A stretch of 64,000 nt of DNA, from positions 5,952,001 to 6,016,000 of the forward strand of contig JAGUCH010000005.1 of assembly GCA_019096065.1 (NCBI GenBank), written 5' to 3'. Source of the DNA: Paracyclopina nana (taxonomy: Eukaryota > Arthropoda > Copepoda > Cyclopoida > Cyclopettidae). The number at the start of each line of letters is the position of its first letter. The stretch's first letter is position 1. Below are positions 43,649 to 52,246 of the stretch, one piece after another. The notes beneath the pieces were generated by a model. It saw only the letters and a program-made list of their open reading frames with translations, made no database searches and had not been told where the DNA came from. A program made the translations under genes and the position numbers.

Positions 43649-44916
43649 GGGATCTCCTGCGTGCAGTTAGGGAAGGCACGCGTCATGGCCTGCATCGGGT
43701 AGCAGCTGGTGATGTAGGCGACCGCCCCAGCCCGGGTGACCAAATGGCCGGGCCCGTGGGAGTCAAGCGTGGCGTAGGAGGACCCACCGCTGGCCATGTC
43801 CTGCAGCTTGGTGTGCAGGATGCTCCGCTCATTCTTGCAGATGAGGTCCTGCAGGAATTTGAACCGGTCGTCGAGATGCAGGGCGTGCTCGGCGTGCAGG
43901 AAAGCCAGTTGGGTTTGCACGTGAGCGTGGTGGACCTCTTCCGTCAGGTGGGTCGACGCGGCGATGGGAGCCTCGCCCGGGCGGAGAAGGACGACTGCAA
44001 AGTCCCTCAGCTGAGTCCGGAAGACCCGCCGCTGGCAGGTCGACTGGACCCCCTTAAGGACAAATCCTGCGTACCTGGATTCCTCTTCGCGGGCAATCAG
44101 GAGCAGATCCCCCACCTGACCTAGCATGGTGGAGTTCTGGTGCGGGTATAGTGAAGCGGGCCCTTGATAGACCTCAGAGGTCTCTTCCATGCAGGTGGTG
44201 TCATGAGCTTCCCATACCATGGTGCCTTCGAGCGTGTCGTGGACGATCTTGTCCCGGTAGTTGGCCACGATGTGATTATCGAACACCACTCGTCCAGAGC
44301 TGGTGTGCAGTTTTCCATAGACAGCGGTGACAAGGGCGTCGATCCGGGTCTGCTCGTAAGAGCGGTGATACATGACACCGTTGTGGCTGAATGACATGGT
44401 CCTGCATCGGTGGTCTCCGTCAAGACCTCCTCGAGAGAAGTAAGCCAGGTTGGCGGGCACGTTGAGGGTCACATTCACCCGTTGGCCCTCGACGATCAGG
44501 TAGCCCCGTTCCACCGCCTTGCGGCAGGCCTGGGGCGACACGGTATAGGGTTGGTGGTAAGCAACGATCTGAGTCCCATAGCTGACGCTGTCGAACCCGC
44601 ATCTGGTCACTTCGCGGGTCAGGGTCACGTGGCAACGGTGGGCGGCGACGGGTTTGGTCGTCGCAGTCTGCAGCACCTGCACGGTGATGTTGACAGCCGA
44701 TTCATAGGTGGTGCCGATATCATCGCATTCGTCCGGGTCATTCAAGTCGACGCTCTCGTGGGTTGATTTTGGTGACTCGCAGTCAAACACCGTGAAGGTG
44801 GCAGCCGGGTCTTCAGGTGGTCCGTCTCCTCCTTCCTGTAGAGCAGGTTGAGGCCGGGGTTGTGCGCTTGGCACCTCGAGTAGTAGTGTGAACGTCATCA
44901 GTATTGTGAAGTACAT
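43552..44916 (-). pseudogene. env-like membrane glycoprotein, N-terminal part
   Basis: The likely start is the ATG at 44916, directly after a CTCTTTTCCAG acceptor and opening a signal peptide (MYFTILMTFTLLLEVPSA). The following ectodomain has many Cys residues and several Asn-x-Ser/Thr sites (NITVQV, NVTLNV, NSTMLG). The Cys spacing and order resemble the glycoproteins of chuvirus-type negative-strand viruses, which other retroelements of arthropods have acquired; this is a pattern-based inference, not a search result. The register is lost near 43645, so the last roughly 30 residues of this frame are not homologous. Restoration was not attempted. Confidence 0.7.
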
Positions 44917-44920
44917 TGCT

Positions 44921-44935
44921 TCTGGAAAAGAGAGT
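44921..44935 (-). promoter_or_regulatory. splice acceptor for the env message
   Basis: Minus-strand CTCTCTTTTCCAG|AAGCAATG: a pyrimidine-rich acceptor whose AG is six bases before the env ATG at 44916. It implies that env is made from a spliced sub-genomic RNA, as in retroviruses and gypsy-type errantiviruses. The donor was not located. Confidence 0.6.
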
Positions 44936-45104
44936 AAAGGAAACGTGTTGACATGCTGCCTCATTATTGTACACCTGCCGGTTTGTGCTGCTATTATTTC
45001 TTTATTAATTGCGCTTTCTTTCAAGCCGCAGAATTTTCAAAGTATACTTAGGGGGGCCCCCAAAATTTTGCGGCCGTCTTTTTGTTGTGCTGCTCATTCG
45101 TCTG

Positions 45105-46555
45105 TTATTCTGTGCTTGAAGCACTGCTCGAATTTGTTGGTGTAGCAAAATCATCATTCTCAGAATCGCTCATTTCAGGCAGTGGCCTGAATTGTGGCAT
45201 CGTGACCGTAGGCTGTGCTACCAGGGGTCTGTATGGCGGCATATTGATTGGTGCCAGCGGAGGTAGCTCTGGGTCTGGTTGATCTGATTTTTGGCCTGAG
45301 CGTGATCTGGTTCTGGTTGCAGGAGATGATGCTCCATGGGCAACTTCAACTTCGGCCCCCAGGAAATCTGCTGTTTCTTGTTGCAGCATTTCCGCCTGGG
45401 TCCTACGTTTGCGGTACCGTGTTTCCCGAGGTGACGGTGCTGATACCGTTTCGTGGCCGGTTGTTGGGAGCTCGATGTTGTTCTCACTGTCGCCTTCATC
45501 ATCTGAAGGGAGCGCAACATCTTCAGCAAACTCATCACCTCGCATGGATAGATCTGCATTGGCTGGCGGCGGGTTGCCGGCATTGCCATCGTGGGCATCT
45601 TCCGCCGTTGCCCGGTACAATTTGAGCCTGTCGATCGAGACGACCTCGGACTTCTTTCGAATCCATGAGGGGTCAGGCAAGATCTCGAAGGTCACGTCGT
45701 TGACCTTCCTAAGTATGGTCCAGGGGCCTGACCAGAAGGTTTGGAGCTTCTTGGAGATGTGGCGGGCCACGGTGGGCGTGTACAGCCACACCTGTTGCCC
45801 CGGGACATACGTCGTTTTGTCCTTGTGGTAGGCCATCCTTTGTCGGTTGATCGATGTGGCCATGTTCTTTCGGGCCCATTCATGGGCTGCCTGGATTCGA
45901 GCCTTGAGGGCCTGGGCAACTTGCCCGGCCTCAGAGGCCTCTCTCAGAAGTGGTTGGGGGTCTCCAAACAGAAGGTCCAGTTGCGAGGTGGCAGGCCGCC
46001 CAAATAGCAGTTCATACGGGGCGTAGCCGGTCATGCGGCATTTGGTGGTGCGCATGATAAACAGGGCGACGGGCAGTACTTCCTTCCAGCGGGATGGTCG
46101 CCCGCAGACCAGTTTGGCCAGGAGGCCGTTGAGGTCCCGGTGGGCCCGTTCAACCCAGTTAGACTTAGGGTTGTAGGCCGGCGTGGTAGAGTGCCTGACA
46201 CCTAGTGCTTTGGCTACTTGCTGGAACAGGGCGGCGGTGAAGTGGGTGCCTCGGTCAGAATGGAGGTTCTCCATTAGCCCATATCGCGGGATGATCTCTG
46301 AGGTCAGGAACCTCACGGCGGTGTCAGCGTTGGCCGAGGCGCATGGGAAAGCCTCGATCCATCGGCTGAAGAGGTCGCGTACGGTGAAGAGGTACTGAGG
46401 TCCGTCGACAGGGGCTTGAGGGGCCCCACGTAGTCGATGGCGACCCTTTGCCAGGGGTAGCCCGCCCGGTGAGAATGTAGTGAGTGACGTTGGTCCGCGG
46501 TCTCCGGCTGATGTTTCTGGCAGGTGCGGCAGGTGGCCACGACCTCCGCGGCAAC
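45105..46555 (-). pseudogene. integrase catalytic core and C-terminal region, broken
   Basis: After the internal TGA the integrase continues with a CRTCQKHQP zinc-ligand pair and PWQRVAIDYVGPLKP, where the first catalytic Asp sits. A second register change occurs near 46415. The remaining frame (46316-45105) holds NLHSDRGTHF (second catalytic Asp), YNPKSNWVERAHRDLN (catalytic Glu) and, further on, a tail with an acidic, Ser-rich end. A normal integrase in parts, inactive as read. Confidence 0.85.
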
Positions 46556-47105
46556 TCAGGTGGCGTTCGGCATGTAGAACCGGCGGGAGACCCGGTCAAC
46601 AGTGGTGTCTCTGCCCTGATGACCCATGGTTTCGTGAATGTGCCTCACTAGCCCTTCTTCCGAGGATCGAGGAACCACGACCAGGTGGCGAGCCTCTCGG
46701 CCTTGTCCTTCTTCCTTCTTGTACCGAAGGAGGCCTTGATCATCCAGGTAGAGGCTGTCAAAGAGGCCCAGCAGGATCTTGCCTCGATGGGAGGCGGCCT
46801 CTTTGTGCTCAGGGCTCGGTCGGCTCTGCTGGCTGATCAGTCGCCGCACCAGTTGCAAATCCTCGTCCTCTGTTTGCCCCTGGATCCACTCGGCGGGGTT
46901 GGCCATGTCCAGGGCAGCCTCGGCCGAGGCTATCATCGCTTGGACGCCCGCGCAGCTCTCATTGGACACGTCCGTGCCCTCGGTGTCGGTGACGTGCTCG
47001 GCGCGACTCAGGGCGTCGGCGTTGGCGTGCTTGGTTCCGGCCCGGTGGACGACCTTGAAGTCAAACTGGCTGATGGTCTCCAGCCACCTGGCAAGCATGC
47101 TACGG
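46556..47105 (-). pseudogene. end of RNase H/connection and integrase zinc domain, frame-shifted
   Basis: In another register than the Gag-Pol frame, this part continues with VVHRAGTKHANADALSR (the motif that ends Ty3/gypsy RNase H) and, further on, the integrase N-terminal zinc-binding region HIHETMGHQGRDTTVDR. The register change lies near 47105 and the frame stops at a TGA at 46556-46558. Sequence continues homologous in the same register after that stop, so it is a nonsense change inside integrase, not a natural end. Confidence 0.85.
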
Positions 47106-50100
47106 GCTCCTCCATGGTGCGAATCCATTGCAGGGCGGCATGGTCCGTGCGGAGGATGAAAGGCCGGTATTGGAGGTAATACCGCCACTTGCGCAGCCAG
47201 ATGATGACGGCAGCGAGTTCCCCTTGGGTGGCGGAGTAGTTAGCCTGGCTCCGGGTCAGCTTCTTGGCCCCAAAGAGGATGACTCGCTCCTTTCCCCCTT
47301 GCACTTGCGACAGGACGGCCCCCACGCACTGGTTGTCCCCGCTCCAGTCGGTATCCAGGATGAATGGCTGCGGGCTCTCAAAATCGGGGAAAGCCAGGAT
47401 GGGCGCCATGCACAGCCGCTTCTTAAGCTCCTCAAAAGCGGCAACGTATTCCAGCGGGGGTTCGAACTCGGCGGTGTCGGGAACATCTTCTTCCCGGCTG
47501 AGTTTGTCCGTCAACGCCTTGGCGACCTTCTGGTAATCCTTGATGAAGGACCGGTAATAGCCGCACTTTCCCAGGAAGATGCGTAGCTGCCGCCGGGTTC
47601 GTGGCAGGGGCCACTTCTTGACCACGTCGATGTACTCGGGGACCACAGAGAGGCCCTCAGGAGTGATGACGTGCCCCAGGTACGTGATGCGACGGCGGAA
47701 CAGGTGGCATTTGGATGGCTGCAGTTTGAGGCCAGCCCGTTGATGGGCGTCCAGTACCCGTTGCAGGTGGCCGAAGTGAGATTCTACATCGCGGCTGTGG
47801 ATCAGCACGTCGTCGAGGTATGGCAAGGCAATGTCGTATGGGATCCCTTCCAAGACCCGCTGGATGAGGCGCGCATACGTCCGGGGCGCGTTGGTGAGGC
47901 CGAACGGCATGTAGGCGAATGCGTACGTTGAGTGATTGGCCGCGAATGCTGTCTTCGGGATGTCCTCGGCCCTCACGGGAACGTGGTGAAAGGCTCCCGT
48001 CGTATCCAGGGTAGAGAATACTTGCGAGTGCGCCAGCCGATTGAGGTTATCCCGAATGTCGCCAATGGGATGCGTGTCGACGATGGTTACCTTGTTCAGT
48101 GCGCGGTAATCTACGCACCACCGGGTCTTCCCATTCTTCTTGGTGACCGGAACCAGCGGCGCGCACCAGGGCGACTGAATAGGGACGATGATGCCTTCCT
48201 GGAGCCATTTCTGGACTTGTTCTTCTAGCGACTTCTGCAAGTGCGGGTTGATGGGCCGCCGGCGGATGTTAATGGGCTGAGTACCCGGGATGATATCGAT
48301 GCGGTGCTCGGCCAAGTCGGTTTGGCCCGAGGACCCATCGAGGCCGAAGGTGTCCTGGTATTGTAGCAGCAGGGCCAAGGTGCGAGCTTTTAGCTGAGGG
48401 GTGTTCAAGATGTCGTTGTTTTCTAGGTCGAATTCTTGAATGAAGGTTTGGGCCATCTCGGCCGTGTACTGGCCCTGCGGCCGGGTTTGGGCCCCCTCGA
48501 GCTTGGCTACGTAGCTTCCAGCTGCCAGCTTGGCCACTGTGGGTACTCGCCTCAAGCCTTCAACTTGCCCGTACCGGGTGTTGTTGTGGATAATGAGAGG
48601 CTCTGCGGTAGTGTTGATAACCCCGACAACGCAGTTGCCCTTTTCATCTGGTCGGATGAGGGCTCGCTGCCAGGGGTGCAGCTCAGTGGCCTCCATGAAG
48701 TCCCCTGATCCTTCAACAATCCCATCGATGTGCGGCGATCGGGCCCAGGTGGGGATTTTTGCGGGAATGGCGCAACAAGACATTGGCCCCACTGTGGTTT
48801 CACCCCGTGTGTAGACGGCATGGACGTTGATTGCGCGACTGTCATTTTCATTAAGTGTCCCCCCTGCCAACTTGATCATTCGTCCTCGAATGCGGAGCGA
48901 GTTGGCACTATGTAGCTGGTCTATGTCGTGGGCTTTCATGAATGGCCCCGACAGGTTGACGTCCATGGTGAGGTTAGCTATGACAGCTGGTCGAAATGGG
49001 AAAGGTTGCGGGTAGGTGCCGATGTGAAGCATCAATGGTTTCGGTACTTCGCCGAGTATTTCTAGAGATTGATTTTGGCCCGCTGTGTTGACAGTTTCTC
49101 CTATCAGGGGCGCAAGTTGAGCTTTTGTGAACCCCAATTTGGTTGCAAGCGTGGAGGAGATGACCGATCTCCACGTATTACCGCTGTCGATGAGTGCTCT
49201 TGATTTGACGTTGTTGAGGCGTATTGGAACTTCAGATACGTATGATTTATTAATGTTGGAAATATGGGCGAGGAATGATCGGGCCTTGTCAGATGTGAAC
49301 GTGTTTGGTGAGGTGATGGATGGTTCCATTGATGGCCGGTCCCTTAGGACCGGCTGGCTCCGTTTTTTTGGCGCCTCCCAGGTGTAGGCGTCCGTGGGGG
49401 CACTGGCCACATGTGCGATGGCCGCGTTGCGATATTTATTATATTCTTGGGGCGAGACCGGCGGGGCGGCGTGGTATGGATTGTTATTGCCACGCCCGCG
49501 GCCGCCACGTCCCCGGCCCCGGAATCCTCCTCGCCCTCGTTGGCCGTTTTGGCGTTGGTTGGTGCATTGAGCCTTGAGATGGCCGTAGCCGCCGCAGCCG
49601 TAGCATCTCATGTTAGCCTTGTCGCCTAGAGCGGCGATGATCTTGGCGACGTCGGGTTGATCTGAGGTGCCCTCTTGGGTGATTTGCATGATGCCCCCTT
49701 GCCCCAGGGGGTTGGCCTTGCCGCCGGCTAATCCTACCAGGCACTCCTTGGAGGATGCATTGGAAGCGGCCTCCGTCAGCGTATCATATTTGCTGGCGAT
49801 TACCAGCCAACGTGTCTGAGGGTCCCGCAGATTGATAGTGAACTTCCTAATGACCTCTGGATCCTTGTCGACCTTGGCGCACCGCAGTGCGTCATTGGCG
49901 AAAGCCCTCAGGTAGAGCGACTTGATGCGTGCCGCCCAGGTCATTACGGATTCATGGGGACCCTGCGCGGCGGTGTCGTATGCCACCCTGGCGGCCTCTT
50001 GGGCCGACTCGTCCACAAAGGCCTTTTCAAGGTCGTCGAGGTAGTGCTTGTAGGTGTACGCGTCATTGCTCGACTTCTTGTCGATGGAATTGATCATTTC

Positions 50101-50277
50101 CAACGCAAGGCCGACAATAGATGCCTTGATCAGCATCTTCTTGGTGACTTCCGGCTCTATCGAGTCCTCGAATTGGGACTCCATATGCATCCGCCATTGC
50201 TGGAAGGAGCGGCTATCCGTCTCGCGGAGCAGTTGGAGTTGTTGAGGCCGACGCTGAACAGCAGCGTTGGCTCTCAT
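47008..50277 (-). CDS. Gag-Pol: CCHC nucleocapsid, protease, reverse transcriptase, RNase H
   Basis: One open frame from the first ATG (50277), about 1,089 codons. In order: a Gag capsid-like region (residues 1-220), a zinc knuckle CYGCGGYGHLKAQC (about 225-238), an RGG-type basic patch (RGRGGFRGRGRGGRGRG), the aspartic protease site ALIDSG (near 364), reverse transcriptase with FSTLDTTGAF and YLDDVLIHS (catalytic Asp about 758, 822, 823), and RNase H start FILDTDWSG. It has no Gag-Pol frameshift; both are one polyprotein, as in several gypsy lineages. The last residues after about 47105 are out of register because of a frame break, so RNase H is not completed in this frame. The N-terminus may be longer in the intact element. 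Confidence 0.9.
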   Translation of the reverse strand: MRANAAVQRRPQQLQLLRETDSRSFQQWRMHMESQFEDSIEPEVTKKMLIKASIVGLALEMINSIDKKSSNDAYTYKHYLDDLEKAFVDESAQEAARVAYDTAAQGPHESVMTWAARIKSLYLRAFANDALRCAKVDKDPEVIRKFTINLRDPQTRWLVIASKYDTLTEAASNASSKECLVGLAGGKANPLGQGGIMQITQEGTSDQPDVAKIIAALGDKANMRCYGCGGYGHLKAQCTNQRQNGQRGRGGFRGRGRGGRGRGNNNPYHAAPPVSPQEYNKYRNAAIAHVASAPTDAYTWEAPKKRSQPVLRDRPSMEPSITSPNTFTSDKARSFLAHISNINKSYVSEVPIRLNNVKSRALIDSGNTWRSVISSTLATKLGFTKAQLAPLIGETVNTAGQNQSLEILGEVPKPLMLHIGTYPQPFPFRPAVIANLTMDVNLSGPFMKAHDIDQLHSANSLRIRGRMIKLAGGTLNENDSRAINVHAVYTRGETTVGPMSCCAIPAKIPTWARSPHIDGIVEGSGDFMEATELHPWQRALIRPDEKGNCVVGVINTTAEPLIIHNNTRYGQVEGLRRVPTVAKLAAGSYVAKLEGAQTRPQGQYTAEMAQTFIQEFDLENNDILNTPQLKARTLALLLQYQDTFGLDGSSGQTDLAEHRIDIIPGTQPINIRRRPINPHLQKSLEEQVQKWLQEGIIVPIQSPWCAPLVPVTKKNGKTRWCVDYRALNKVTIVDTHPIGDIRDNLNRLAHSQVFSTLDTTGAFHHVPVRAEDIPKTAFAANHSTYAFAYMPFGLTNAPRTYARLIQRVLEGIPYDIALPYLDDVLIHSRDVESHFGHLQRVLDAHQRAGLKLQPSKCHLFRRRITYLGHVITPEGLSVVPEYIDVVKKWPLPRTRRQLRIFLGKCGYYRSFIKDYQKVAKALTDKLSREEDVPDTAEFEPPLEYVAAFEELKKRLCMAPILAFPDFESPQPFILDTDWSGDNQCVGAVLSQVQGGKERVILFGAKKLTRSQANYSATQGELAAVIIWLRKWRYYLQYRPFILRTDHAALQWIRTMEEPVACLPGGWRPSASLTSRSSTGPEPSTPTPTP

Positions 50278-51309
50278 TTGGCGGTTGACCTCAAGGGCCA
50301 CCGCAGCAGCTATATCTTGTGGTGGCTGGGCCTATGCGTGGGGGAGAAGAGTGAGCTTTCGGTCTTTTGTGAGAATGTGCTATTATAATTACCATGGTGG
50401 TCTACGATTCAACAATGAAGTGAGTTGTGATTACTGTTAACTGAGGGAAAGCCCGAAAGGAACTGATAGCTATTTCCCACCAGCGCGGTCTTATATATCC
50501 GCCAACGCGCTCGCAGGTCACTGCAGAGGGTTGTGGCGTGACATTTATTGATTGTTTACTGACCACCGAAAATGCCACGCTGGTGTCACATTTCTCCTTA
50601 TCGTTTATTTGACCGTGACCCGCACGTGGTGACCAGCTTTAGCTTCAGTGGAATCCTGATAGCTCGCAGCTGTTGATCCGCTACCGGTCATGTGGTCACC
50701 ACATGGTCATGAGCTTCTATCCTCCTTCTCCACCCCTTTATTTGTACGTTGTCATGGGGTGGCCGGCTCCAGCATTCACTGGAATCCAAATGATTTGCGA
50801 CTGGTGTTAGCAGCCCCGACCATTCGGCCATTGTCCCCCCATAACAATTACTATTTGATCACCTGCAGTTGGAATTCGCCCGTGAGTTGACCGGCCCTAG
50901 CTTAACTAGGATCTACAATGATTTGCACCAGCGTTGGCCGGGCTGACCATTCGGCCGCTGGCTCTCACGGACAATCCCTTTGATTGTTATTTGATAGCTT
51001 TTTGATTGTTTGCAGCTGCAGCTATTGCAGAGTGATCTTTGCCCTTTTGCTCTGGTCTGAGCTTTACATTTTTACATTTTAGCCACCACTATTTTACTTT
51101 TTATAGTCAACTGCCTTTCATGCTTTCAGCATTAATCTCTCTTTACTTCGTGGCTTGCACGTAGGTTCATGTTCTGTGTTCTGGCAGTTGACTCGAGCAT
51201 GATATTATTTGAGCAGCACTATTATCCCTTTTATACTTATCGTGTATACTTAGCACTTATAGCTTCCGGCAGGATGTACTTAATGGGTAGTGGAGTGATG
51301 AAATCACAG
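50278..51309 (-). other. retrotransposon leader region
   Basis: About 1 kb between primer-binding site and gag. It holds no long frame. An ATG at 50395 in the good context CCACCATGG opens a 34-codon frame that ends at 50291, overlapping the gag frame in another register. In the gag register a TAG lies just upstream of the first in-frame ATG (50277). Confidence 0.6.
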
Positions 51310-51327
51310 GTCCAACGACCCGCGCCA
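51310..51327 (-). promoter_or_regulatory. primer-binding site
   Basis: Two bases after the 5' LTR the minus strand reads TGGCGCGGGTCGTTGGAC. It starts with TGG, complementary to a tRNA CCA end, as expected for minus-strand priming. Which tRNA is used was not determined. Confidence 0.6.
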
Positions 51328-51329
51328 TC

Positions 51330-51574
51330 TGTAGTAGGTCGAGATATACTACTGTGACTTATCAAGCCACTACTCGTATCTAGGCTACGTCAAGCGGGGA
51401 CGGGCCTGGAGGCTAGCAGAGGTCAGTCTTTGGGCCGCAGACAACACGTGTCAATGCGGTGAATTTATTTCCTTTACTGATGATCACACTATACTACTCG
51501 TTATACTACCGCGCGCCCGAGGCGAGCGCGCGCAGCGAGCGGTCGACCCGTAGGCCGACACACTCCCTGCTACA
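51330..51574 (-). repeat. 5' LTR
   Basis: 245 bases, the element's promoter-bearing LTR on the minus strand. It contains a CG-rich palindromic stretch around GCGCGCCC/GAGCGCGCGC near 51510-51540. Followed on the plus side by the GAAT duplication. Confidence 0.95.
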
Positions 51575-52082
51575 GAATGCTAACGAAGAAAATCAATATG
51601 CAACTAATTCAAAAGCAAACACGTTTTATATACTATAATAGTATATACTGTCGATTTTCATGGATTTATTTTTATAACCACAATGGCTGCCATATCACTC
51701 AATTGGGCAATTTTCTATTATTAAGCATTACTAAATTGGTATCAACCTAATCACTTTAGCAGCATATTGACTGACTCATATCTAGCTTTGAATGAATTTT
51801 CCTCGTGACTGGAAGCAATCATGTGGTTGCATTTGAAGTGGCTTGCATACATTCACTGTATTTGTAGTATGTAGTACGTATTTGCGGAGGAAAACCGTGA
51901 TTCAGACCCATTTTGGTGCCATTCCAAATGGAAGAAGAAGAAGCTAACCCTTTTCTTACTCAGCTAGTTTGTACCCCACGCCATTTAGGTCAAGTCGTAA
52001 AAAGCTTCTCTCTTTTGCAAAAAAATCTTTGGTTGTGGTTTTGGTGTCTGCGTGTGTATATCGCAATTGAGATGGCATTTCA

Positions 52083-52246
52083 TGCAGTGTTCATCTACAG
52101 GCATTTTTAAATAGCAATATACTATACTAATGAGATAAATCTACTATACGTCATCTTTGGCTTTCAGTTTCCGAGCTTTTTTATTTAAGCTGCAAAGGAA
52201 AAATTGAAAAAAATTTGTATGTGATTTATACTAGGTGAACACCACA
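52083..52246. mobile_element. MITE, GTTCATCTAC family
   Basis: 164 bases from TGCAGTGTTCATCTACAG to CTAGGTGAACACCACA. Ends match the family with two changes in the right end; TA follows on the right only. Confidence 0.6.

Larger units (their letters stand above)
42329..51574 (-). mobile_element. complete Ty3/gypsy-type LTR retrotransposon with an env-like gene
   Basis: 9,246 bases coding on the minus strand. Both 245 bp LTRs start TGTAGTAGG and end CCTGCTACA (plus-strand reading) and look identical throughout. The host bases GAAT are duplicated at 42325-42328 and 51575-51578. The order is 5' LTR, primer-binding site, leader, gag with CCHC knuckle, protease, reverse transcriptase, RNase H, integrase, a separate membrane-glycoprotein gene and 3' LTR. 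RT-RNase H-integrase order and the YLDD box place it with Ty3/gypsy. The body is clearly GC-rich against the AT-rich host, so its codon use differs from every neighbour. Reading frames are broken at several places listed under the individual entries. This is an old-style endogenous copy seen in one genome; activity is not implied. Confidence 0.95.
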
